Source: Alkalilimnicola sp. S0819 (GTDB lineage Bacteria; Pseudomonadota; Gammaproteobacteria; Nitrococcales; WHIW01). From it: a DNA stretch of 64,000 bases. The stretch spans positions 1 through 64,000 of the forward strand of contig NZ_WHIW01000002.1 of the NCBI RefSeq assembly GCF_009295635.1, in the 5' to 3' direction. The notes below the pieces were generated by a model. It saw nothing but the letters and a program-made list of their open reading frames with translations, did not search any database and had not been told where the DNA came from. Position 1 is the stretch's first letter, and every line of letters starts with the position of its first letter. Positions 58,055 to 64,000 of the stretch are shown one piece after another. A program made the translations under genes and the position numbers.

Positions 58055-59320
58055 ATGGTGTTCAAGGCAGGACAAGCTGGTCGCCGTTGGCTACCGTGGA
58101 TGCTGCTCTCGGGCCTGCTGCTGGTGCTGCTCGGCTGGCTGCTCTGGTCGGTGGAGGCCTGGAGCGGCGAGCAGGGGATGGAGACCGCCGAGGTGGTGGT
58201 CATCTACGCGCCGGATGAGGACAGCCAGGAGTTTCTGGACGGTATCCGCCTCGGTGTGCAGAACGTCAACAGCAACGGCGGCGTGGCTGGCCTGCCGCTG
58301 TCGGTCACCTTCGTCGAAGAGCCCGTCTATACCGAGGATCAGAATCTCGCCGATATCGTTGCCGACTCCCTGAAACTGGCCACCCGAGTCAGTCGCGACC
58401 CCGACGTGCTGGCGGTCATCGGGCATTCTTCCTCGTCCTCGGCGGTGCCGGCCAGCGCCGTTTACGACCGCAACAAGAAGCTCTTCTTCGCCACGCATGC
58501 GACCGCCACGTCCCTGAACAACCATGATTTCGACCATGTGTTCTCCCTGCAGCCGAACAATGACGACAATGCGCGGCTGATGGCCCGCTACGCGCTGGGG
58601 CAGGGCATGCGCCGTTTCGTCGTACTCTCGGATGACACCAGCTATGGAAAGGAAACCACGCGTCGCTTCGCCAGTTACGTGACCCGGGGTGGGGCGGAGC
58701 TGCTCTATCGGGGCGGACTCACAGCCCACGGCCGCTCCATCGACCGCTTGATCCTGTTCATGCTCGATAACCAGGTGTTCGCCGTCGAGGATATCGATGC
58801 GCTGTTCATCACCTCCTCCTCCTACGCCGACACGGCGCGCTTCATCCGTCGGGCGCGGGAACTGAATCTGGCCATGCCCATACTGGGTCCGGAGTCGCTC
58901 TATGCGGCCACGATCGAGGCGTCGGTGGGACTGGACAAGATGCGCGGTGTGACCGCGGTTTCGCTCTACGACCCGCAAAGCAGCAACCCGGAAAATCGCC
59001 ACTTCACCAAGGTATATCGGGAGGCGGCCGGCGGGGTGCCGGACCATCTGGCCGCGCTTGGCTACGATGCCATCGGGTTGCTGGCCTTCGCCGCGGAAAG
59101 GGCCGGCTCACTGGGCAGCAGCGCCATGGCGGATACCTTGCGGACCTTGCGTTTTCAGAAGCGTTACAGGGGCGCGGCGGGTGATTTCGCCTTCGATGCC
59201 CGGGGAAGCCTGACGGATGCGGAGTCGTACATCGTGCGCCACGATGGCAGCGCCTTTCACGCCGTCGACAAGGACATTTTTCGCGGCGCCCGGCGGGATG
59301 CTCAACAGGACGCTCGCTAA
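58055..59320 (+). CDS. LivK-like periplasmic binding protein, type 1 fold
   Basis: A 421-residue protein with a long N-terminal hydrophobic segment (~13-33: WLPWMLLSGLLLVLLGWLLW) that could be a membrane anchor or signal, with no clear lipobox. The rest is the two-lobed amino-acid/amide-binding fold: DSQEFLDGIRLGVQNVN, VLAVIGHSSSSSAV, FVVLSDDTSYGKE. Family members bind branched-chain amino acids, amides or act as sensor domains. No permease or ATPase genes are adjacent, so a receptor role with the SPFH partner is possible. Start ATG 58055; spacing to the SPFH stop is 7 nt. Confidence 0.8.
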   Translation: MVFKAGQAGRRWLPWMLLSGLLLVLLGWLLWSVEAWSGEQGMETAEVVVIYAPDEDSQEFLDGIRLGVQNVNSNGGVAGLPLSVTFVEEPVYTEDQNLADIVADSLKLATRVSRDPDVLAVIGHSSSSSAVPASAVYDRNKKLFFATHATATSLNNHDFDHVFSLQPNNDDNARLMARYALGQGMRRFVVLSDDTSYGKETTRRFASYVTRGGAELLYRGGLTAHGRSIDRLILFMLDNQVFAVEDIDALFITSSSYADTARFIRRARELNLAMPILGPESLYAATIEASVGLDKMRGVTAVSLYDPQSSNPENRHFTKVYREAAGGVPDHLAALGYDAIGLLAFAAERAGSLGSSAMADTLRTLRFQKRYRGAAGDFAFDARGSLTDAESYIVRHDGSAFHAVDKDIFRGARRDAQQDAR

Positions 59321-59349
59321 ACCATGATGCTGGCGGGGAAGGGTAGTGT

Positions 59350-59544
59350 ATGACGTATTTCTTTAATCCCAGTGTGTTGCTGGTGTGGATCGGCGCCTCC
59401 TGGCTGATCGGCCTGCTGGGCCGGAACAAGCGCTTCGGTTTTGTGGGCAACTTTCTGATTGCCTTTGTCTTCAGCCCGCTGGTGGGGGTTATCGTGCTGC
59501 TGGCCTCCGAGCCCATGGCGCCGCGCCGGCCAAAACACAACTGA
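59350..59544 (+). CDS. Small membrane protein, 64 residues
   Basis: A small hydrophobic protein with two predicted membrane helices (VLLVWIGASWLIGLL; FLIAFVFSPLVGVIVLLA) separated by GRNKRFGFVGN, which is likely a cytoplasmic or periplasmic loop. A GGGAAGG ribosome-binding site lies before the ATG. It follows the binding-protein gene by 29 bp and ends just before a strong terminator. No function assigned. Confidence 0.65.
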   Translation: MTYFFNPSVLLVWIGASWLIGLLGRNKRFGFVGNFLIAFVFSPLVGVIVLLASEPMAPRRPKHN

Positions 59545-59579
59545 AAAGGCCGGGCCATCGCCATGATGGTCCGGCCTTT
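59545..59579. terminator. Bidirectional rho-independent-like terminator
   Basis: A 15-bp stem (AAAGGCCGGGCCATC pairing with GATGGTCCGGCCTTT, one G-U) encloses a 5-base loop. It is flanked by A and T runs on both sides, so it can end the rightward operon at 59544 and the leftward gene at 59604. Confidence 0.9.
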
Positions 59580-59603
59580 ATAGGGGCTCGCAGGCGAGGG
59601 CGG

Positions 59604-60185
59604 CTAGGCGACTTCCTGGCTATCATCCTGCGGGACGCCGCCCTTGCGAGCCTTGAGTTCAGCCCTGGCCTTGGCGGCCAGTTGCTTGCCTTTCTCGAAC
59701 TGCTCCCGGTAATAGGCGCGCATCTTCTCGTGGTTGAGGTCGAGCACCGACCCGCCTTCCTGGAAGTGCTTCAGGTAAACGCGGCCCACGGCGTAGGTGC
59801 TCGCGCCCGAGACCACCGGCAGCGCTGCCATGCCCAACATCCAGCCGACGCCGGGGATAATCTTGGTGAGGCTCACGGCCACGGTGGCGCCGGCGCCATA
59901 ACCCAGCACGCCGCCGCCCAGCGCGATGGCCGTGTTACGGACGGCGCCTTCGGAGAAGGGCGTGCCGTAAAGCTGGGACAGCTTCTGGATCATGCGCATC
60001 TGGATCGCGAACACCGCGGCGATATCGAACAGCGGCACCGGCACGATACTGGCGCCCACCGAGGCGATTACGTAGTTCTTGATCTGGTTGTCGGCGACCA
60101 AGGCACGGTCCAGATCCTGTCGTTCGGTGCTCGGTTCCGCCGCAGCCTCTGCGGTCTCGGCTTTTCGGGAGGAGGTCGTGGCCAT
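59604..60185 (-). CDS. DUF697 membrane-associated protein
   Basis: A 193-residue protein with the DUF697 signature segment (VIASVGASIVPVPLFDIAAVFAIQM, then RMIQKLSQLYG), followed by a second hydrophobic span near residues 92-130. DUF697 proteins are membrane-bound, of unknown function, often linked to GTPase-like proteins. The ATG at 60185-60183 has a good AGGAGA site six to seven bases upstream; the longer in-frame extension overlaps the divergent AT gene and is rejected. It stands alone on the minus strand. Confidence 0.8.
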   Translation of the reverse strand: MATTSSRKAETAEAAAEPSTERQDLDRALVADNQIKNYVIASVGASIVPVPLFDIAAVFAIQMRMIQKLSQLYGTPFSEGAVRNTAIALGGGVLGYGAGATVAVSLTKIIPGVGWMLGMAALPVVSGASTYAVGRVYLKHFQEGGSVLDLNHEKMRAYYREQFEKGKQLAAKARAELKARKGGVPQDDSQEVA

Positions 60186-60302
60186 GGAAGTCTCCTGATA
60201 GCCTGTGCGACATGATCGGATGCCGCGTGGCCTGATTGGGATTATTGGTTGTTTGCACGCCAACGCGCATTGGCAAGTTTGGCACATGCGGGGGGTGCTG
60301 TC

Positions 60303-61280
60303 TTGAAGGAAACGGCCGATCGGCTGCCACTGATATTCTGCTTTGCCGGGCAGGGCTCCCAGTATCATCAGATGGGGGCGGACCTGTACGCCGAGGAGCC
60401 CGTGTTCCGTCATTGGCTGCAGACCGGTGACCGCCTGCTGCGTGATAGCCATGGTTTCTCGGTACTGGACTCCTTCTACGGTCCCGAATGCAGGCCCGGC
60501 GAACCCTTCGACCGGCTCGAAGCCTCCCATCCGGCGCTGTTTCTGGTGCAGTACGCCCTGGCCAAACTGGTGCAGCACCACGGGTTGCGCCCCGATCAGT
60601 TGCTGGGCATCAGCCTGGGGGAGTTCACCGCGATGAGTCTGGCTGGCATGCTCTCTTTCGAGCGTGCCTTGTCCGGTGTGGCCACGCAGCCGGCGTTGTA
60701 CCGCCAGAGCTGTGAGCCCGGCGGGATGGTGGCGGTGTTGGGTTCCGCCATGGTTTACGGGCAGAGCGAGCTGCTGTCGCGGAGCAGCGAAATCGCCGGA
60801 GTCAGCGCAGAAGAACACTTCGTGCTGGCCGCGCCGGCGTCGGCGCTGCCGTCGGTGGAGGCGGAACTGCGCGCACGGGGGCTGGTCCACCAGCGATTGC
60901 CGGTGCCCTTTGCCTTCCATTCCCGTTGGATCGAGCCGGCGGGCGAAGTCTGCAAGAAGGCGTTCAGCCAATACCGGCTGCAATCGCCCTACTGGCCCTG
61001 CTGGTCCAGTCGCGGCGCCGGGTTCGTCGATCCGGCGGACGCGGATGTGCTGTGGCGCATCGTCCGGGAGCCCATGAACCTGCGCACCACCGTGGAAGCC
61101 GTGGAGGCGAGGGGAGGGGGGCTGTACCTGGATCTGAGTCCCGCGGGCTCGGTGTCGGCGCTGGTGCGTCAGGTGCTGAGCCCACAATCCCCTTCGCGCA
61201 CGCTGGCTGTTATGTCGCCTTTTGGTGGCAATGTCACGCGGCTTCGCACCGTGCTGGCGGCCGCTGCGGAGCGGCACTGA
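60303..61280 (+). CDS. AT-like protein (discrete acyltransferase or acyl hydrolase)
   Basis: A 325-residue acyltransferase-fold protein: FCFAGQGSQYHQMG start, nucleophile in GISLGEF (the usual GHS is GIS), catalytic His in FAFHSRW near residue 208, and MNLRTT near 260. This resembles the second AT lineage of trans-AT clusters, some of which (PksD/PedC-like) are acyl hydrolases that clear stalled chains. The start used is TTG 60303; homology begins ten codons later, and an in-frame TTG at 60249 is an alternative. It lies 3.2 kb past the PKS operon; membership in the pathway is inferred from family only. Confidence 0.75.
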   Translation: MKETADRLPLIFCFAGQGSQYHQMGADLYAEEPVFRHWLQTGDRLLRDSHGFSVLDSFYGPECRPGEPFDRLEASHPALFLVQYALAKLVQHHGLRPDQLLGISLGEFTAMSLAGMLSFERALSGVATQPALYRQSCEPGGMVAVLGSAMVYGQSELLSRSSEIAGVSAEEHFVLAAPASALPSVEAELRARGLVHQRLPVPFAFHSRWIEPAGEVCKKAFSQYRLQSPYWPCWSSRGAGFVDPADADVLWRIVREPMNLRTTVEAVEARGGGLYLDLSPAGSVSALVRQVLSPQSPSRTLAVMSPFGGNVTRLRTVLAAAAERH

Positions 61281-61410
61281 AGCCGGCCGAGCTCCTCGTC
61301 GAGCCGCGCGTTCGCGTCCGCGCTCAGTACCGACAGCGCCACGACCAGCGACTCGAATTGGCGTGCCGCGGCGGGTAGTCCATCGGCGCCCAGGTACAAC
61401 ACGCGCCCCG

Positions 61411-61722
61411 GTGACCAGGGTGCTGGTCGCCGGCCTGCTGGAGACCCTGAAGGGCCCCGGCCCGTTGGCCGTCTTCGGGCCCACTGATGCGGCGTTCGAG
61501 GCCATTCCGCGGGATCAGCTCAACGTGCTGCTGCAGGTCAAGCCCGCGCTGACCAAGGTGGCGACCTACCACGTGATGGCTGGTTCGGTGATGGCCGAGG
61601 ATGTGGTCGATCTGCGCGCCGCCGACCGTGCCCGTCCCAGGGCCCGCGCCAAGCTTGACGACCCGCCTATCATCACCATCAAGAGGCCTGTTGCTTGTCC
61701 CGCCTACCCGCGAAGAACATAA
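61411..61722 (+). pseudogene. Fasciclin-domain fragment (degenerate)
   Basis: The frame from GTG 61411 reads LLETLKGPGPLAVFGPTDAA, FEAIPRD and TYHVMAGSVMAEDVV, hallmark text of fasciclin (FAS1) domains. A complete domain is about 135 residues with a secretion signal. Here the N-terminal part is absent and after residue ~75 the sequence turns into low-quality Arg/Pro-rich reading, so this is an internal fragment. The 130 bp before it (61281-61410) contain nothing convincing on either strand. Confidence 0.65.
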
Positions 61723-61747
61723 AAAAACCCGGCCGCATGGCCGGGTT
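61721..61747 (-). terminator. Intrinsic terminator of the RNA-binding protein gene
   Basis: A 9-bp stem (AACCCGGCC pairing with GGCCGGGTT) with a GCAT loop is followed on the minus strand by seven T residues (complement of A run 61721-61727). It lies about 40 bp after the stop of the RRM gene. Confidence 0.9.
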
Positions 61748-61787
61748 CTCTCAATTCAGGCGCCGTGGCGCCCGGGGCGGCTGGTGC

Positions 61788-62066
61788 TTACCAGCGACCG
61801 CCACCGCCACCGGCCGGACGGCGCGGCTTGTCTTCGGCTTCGTTGACACGCAGGTCACGGCCGCCGTGGTTCTGGCCGTTCAGGGCCGCGATGGCCTTCT
61901 CGGCGGCATCGGCGGGCATCTGCACGAAGCCGAAGCCACGCGGGCGACCGGTGTCGCGGTCGTTGATCAGGCGTACGGATTCCACTTCGCCGAACTCGCC
62001 GAACAGATCACGCAGTTCGTCTTCGGTGGAGGTGAAGGGCAGGTTGCCAACATAAATGGAGGTCAT
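61788..62066 (-). CDS. RRM RNA-binding protein (cold-inducible Rbp type)
   Basis: A 92-residue protein with one RNA recognition motif: RNP2 IYVGNL at residue 4 and RNP1 RGFGFVQM near residue 43, ending in a short Gly-rich, Arg/Trp tail. Such small RRM proteins of proteobacteria bind RNA and are often cold-induced. The ATG is at 62066-62064; the longer frame continues into the intergenic region without homology. Its leader is long (up to ~300 bp), which would fit post-transcriptional control but is not proven. Confidence 0.92.
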   Translation of the reverse strand: MTSIYVGNLPFTSTEDELRDLFGEFGEVESVRLINDRDTGRPRGFGFVQMPADAAEKAIAALNGQNHGGRDLRVNEAEDKPRRPAGGGGGRW

Positions 62067-62365
62067 AAACTTTACTCGTCTAAAGGCGGTGCCGGCGTCG
62101 GCCGGTAATGCCGCATCATGGTGCGGGTGAGCCCGAAATGGGTGACACCCCGTAGCGGTCGAAAACCGTCGATCTCGAACATCCAGGAAAGACGAGGCGA
62201 AAACCTCGGAATCGGCAGGAAGCGAAGAAGAAGGCCACGAACCAAGCCGCACAGTAACCCGCGTCGCGGATGAACGCAAAGCTTTTATTTCGCGCCTCAC
62301 CGGGAACCCCCCGGCCGCTCCTGAGGTCACCCGGCAGACCGGGCCTGTATGCCGCCTGCTGGGCC
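62067..62365. promoter_or_regulatory. Intergenic region between divergent RRM and ahpC genes
   Basis: About 300 bp with no credible coding region. It must contain the leftward promoter and leader of the RRM gene. I cannot pick out a specific -10/-35 pair or a stable attenuator with confidence. Confidence 0.4.
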
Positions 62366-62402
62366 ATAGGCAAAGCCTATCCAAACGAATCAATCAATCA
62401 AT
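62366..62402 (+). promoter_or_regulatory. OxyR-like binding site upstream of ahpC
   Basis: The sequence follows ATAG-N7-CTAT-N7-AATC-N7-CAAT, matching the OxyR consensus (ATAG-N7-CTAT twice) at 12 of 16 positions, with the first half perfect. The core ATAGGC-AAA-GCCTAT is an exact inverted repeat. It lies just upstream of a -35/-10-like pair (TTGGAA 62402-62407; TAGTCT 62426-62431), as expected for activation of ahpC by oxidised OxyR. Confidence 0.65.
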
Positions 62403-62431
62403 TGGAAATATGTAACCGGTGCCCGTAGTCT
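62402..62431 (+). promoter_or_regulatory. Putative ahpC promoter
   Basis: A TTGGAA -35-like hexamer (62402-62407) is separated by 18 bp from TAGTCT (62426-62431). The start site would be near 62438, about 46 bp before the ahpC ATG. It directly follows the OxyR-like site. Confidence 0.45.
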
Positions 62432-62483
62432 AAGGATCGTCAATTCACAGCTGACACCCACCAAGAGCTAAGGAGCATTGCGA

Positions 62484-63050
62484 ATGTCCACTCTGATCAA
62501 CAGTGAAATCAAACCCTTCCAGGCTACCGCCTTCCGTAACGGCGAGTTCGTGGAAGTGACCGACGCCGACGTGAAGGGCAAGTGGGCCATCTTCTTCTTC
62601 TACCCGGCCGACTTCACCTTCGTCTGCCCCACCGAGCTGGGCGACGTGGCCGACAAGTACGACGAGCTGCAGAAGCTGGGCGTGGAAGTGTACTCCGTGT
62701 CCACCGATACCCACTTTACCCACAAGGCCTGGCACGACAGCTCCGAGACGATCAACAAGATCAAGTACTACATGCTGGGCGACCAGACCGGCACCATCAC
62801 CAACAATTTCGGCGTGATGCGTGAAGGTCAGGGCCTGGCGGACCGCGCCACCTTCCTGGTGGACCCGGACGGTGTGATCCAGGCCATGGAAATCACCGCC
62901 GAAGGCATCGGCCGTGACGCCGACGACCTGCTGCGCAAGGTCAAGGCCGCCCAGTACGTTCGCAACAACCCGGGCGAAGTCTGCCCGGCCAAGTGGCAGG
63001 AAGGCGAAGAGACCCTGAAGCCCTCCCTGGACCTGGTCGGCAAGATCTAA
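62484..63050 (+). CDS. ahpC: Alkyl hydroperoxide reductase subunit C (2-Cys peroxiredoxin)
   Basis: A 188-residue typical AhpC. Peroxidatic Cys48 is in DFTFVCPTE and resolving Cys167 is in [13 protein letters not shown]-type text (here [10 protein letters not shown]) and VRNNPGE are also present. It reduces H2O2, organic peroxides and peroxynitrite in the cytoplasm, and is re-reduced by AhpF. The ATG at 62484 has a clear AGGAG at 62471-62475; an upstream TTG gives two extra residues and is rejected. ahpF follows after about 114 bp. Confidence 0.97.
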   Translation: MSTLINSEIKPFQATAFRNGEFVEVTDADVKGKWAIFFFYPADFTFVCPTELGDVADKYDELQKLGVEVYSVSTDTHFTHKAWHDSSETINKIKYYMLGDQTGTITNNFGVMREGQGLADRATFLVDPDGVIQAMEITAEGIGRDADDLLRKVKAAQYVRNNPGEVCPAKWQEGEETLKPSLDLVGKI

Positions 63051-63098
63051 ACCCCACAGGGGTTTGGAGCACACCCCGGGAGCCGTGCGCTCCCGGGG
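63049..63098 (+). terminator. Two hairpins between ahpC and ahpF (attenuator/mRNA stabiliser)
   Basis: The first hairpin (AAACCCC/GGGGTTT, 63049-63065) overlaps the ahpC stop. The second has a 9-bp stem (CCCCGGGAG pairing with CTCCCGGGG, 63074-63098). Neither is followed by a T run, so partial termination or transcript-end protection giving more AhpC than AhpF is likely. Confidence 0.6.
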
Positions 63099-63164
63099 CT
63101 TCCCCAAGCGAATCGCTCCGTTTCTCCCACCGCACACACTGCCTGACATCCGAAGGGGGATCTC

Positions 63165-64000
63165 ATGTTGGACGCCAATCTGAAAACGCAGCTCCAGGGC
63201 TACCTGGAGAAGCTCTCCCGGCCCATCGAGCTGGTGGCGACGCTGGATGACGGCGCCAAATCCCGCGAGATGTCGGCCCTGCTGAATGAAATCAGCGCGC
63301 TATCGGACAAGATCAGCCTGCGCGAGGACGGTGATTACCGTCGGGCGCCTTCCTTCAGCGTGGCCGCCCAGGGCGAGCAGGCCCGGGTGCGCTTCGCCGG
63401 TATCCCCATGGGCCACGAGTTCACCTCGCTGGTGCTGGCCCTGCTGCAGGCCGGCGGTCACCCGCTGAAGCTGGACGATGACCAGATCGAGCAGATCCGC
63501 GACCTGGACGCGGAGCTGCACTTCGAGACCTACGTGTCGCTGAGCTGCCAGAATTGCCCCGACGTGGTGCAGGCGCTCAACGCCATGGCGGTGCTCAACC
63601 CGAACATCCGCCACGAGATGATCGACGGCGCGCTGTTCCAGGACGAAGTGGAACAGCGCCAGATCATGGCCGTGCCAACGGTGTACCTGAACGGCGAAGC
63701 CTTCGGCGGCGGCCGCATGAGCCTCACCGACATTCTGCGCAAGGTGGACACCGGCGCGCTGGAGCGCGAAGCGGCGAGCCTCGCCGAGAAAGCTCCCTAC
63801 GATGTGCTGGTGGTGGGCGGTGGCCCGGCCGGTGCGGCGGCGGCCATCTATGCCGCGCGCAAGGGCATCCGCACCGGGGTGGTCTCCGAACGCTTCGGTG
63901 GCCAAGTAATGGATACCCTGGCCATCGAGAACTTCATCTCGGTCCAGGCGACCGAAGGCCCGAAGCTCGCCGCGGCGCTGGAAGAGCACGTGAAGAGCTA
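63165..64000 (+). CDS. ahpF: Alkyl hydroperoxide reductase subunit F, N-terminal part
   Basis: The 5' 278 codons of AhpF, the flavoprotein that passes NADH electrons to AhpC. The N-terminal double-thioredoxin-like domain carries the redox pair CQNC (Cys128/Cys131), and the FAD-binding loop [12 protein letters not shown] starts near residue 212. The second CxxC and NADH domain lie beyond the window. The start ATG is 63165, preceded by AAGGGGGA. It is likely co-transcribed with ahpC. Confidence 0.96.
   Translation, partial: MLDANLKTQLQGYLEKLSRPIELVATLDDGAKSREMSALLNEISALSDKISLREDGDYRRAPSFSVAAQGEQARVRFAGIPMGHEFTSLVLALLQAGGHPLKLDDDQIEQIRDLDAELHFETYVSLSCQNCPDVVQALNAMAVLNPNIRHEMIDGALFQDEVEQRQIMAVPTVYLNGEAFGGGRMSLTDILRKVDTGALEREAASLAEKAPYDVLVVGGGPAGAAAAIYAARKGIRTGVVSERFGGQVMDTLAIENFISVQATEGPKLAAALEEHVKS

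Noticed and set aside
61169-61402. Minus-strand 77-residue frame overlapping the end of the AT gene
   Set aside because: Its start lies in the fasciclin relic region, no family or start signal was recognised, and much of it is antisense to the AT C-terminus.
59604-61505. Long minus-strand frame extending the DUF697 protein to 633 residues
   Set aside because: The extension overlaps the plus-strand AT gene and carries no homology, while an ATG with AGGAGA at 60185 fits the family length.

Overview
The window comes from a high-GC bacterium, most likely a gammaproteobacterium (AhpC/AhpF pair, RRM protein, IS66, PvdE/SyrD-type exporters). It is dominated by one biosynthetic gene cluster of about 50 kb (7067-57112). 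This is a trans-acyltransferase (trans-AT) polyketide synthase / peptide synthetase system whose first steps have the layout known for glutarimide polyketides (cycloheximide, migrastatin, lactimidomycin, and the proteobacterial gladiofungin and sesbanimides). I see no rRNA, tRNA or CRISPR array.

Layout. Positions 1-1397 hold the end of an IS66-family element (tnpC partial, tnpB, tnpA, terminal repeat). Positions 1574-3215 (minus strand) hold two poorly characterised genes and a toxin-antitoxin remnant: an intact antitoxin overlapping a RelE/ParE toxin cut to 45 residues. An orphan HigA antitoxin (3415) and a type I restriction HsdR (3762-6923) follow, with no hsdM or hsdS visible. A repeat pair separates them from the cluster.

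The cluster. An asparagine-synthetase-like amidotransferase and a free ACP lie on the minus strand (7067-9361). Diverging from them is a tightly overlapping six-gene operon (9547-57112): two ABC exporters, a fused AT-enoyl reductase, a 6895-residue PKS, a flavin monooxygenase and a 6625-residue PKS-NRPS with a terminal thioesterase. Expected logic: the amidotransferase makes malonamyl-ACP; module 1 (KS-DH-KR-ACP) gives an unsaturated amide; module 2 (KS-branching-like domain-ACP) adds malonyl by Michael addition so that the amide closes to a glutarimide. Module 3 then gives a hydroxyl and module 4 a C-methylated ketone. Module 5 has two crotonase domains and tandem Trp-flagged ACPs, suggesting a beta-branch. 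Module 6 is split around the monooxygenase gene and probably undergoes Baeyer-Villiger oxygen insertion. Modules 7-11 extend and process the chain (the last KS is non-condensing). The NRPS module has a specificity code suggesting a basic amino acid, and the TE releases the product. The nearest relatives I can recall are sesbanimide/gladiofungin-type assembly lines; the exact product cannot be read from here.

Downstream. 57175-59544 encode an SPFH membrane protein, a LivK-like binding protein and a 64-residue membrane protein. A DUF697 protein, a second trans-AT or acyl hydrolase homologue (60303-61280), a fasciclin-domain relic and an RRM RNA-binding protein follow. The window ends in ahpC and a partial ahpF, with a good OxyR-like site upstream of ahpC.
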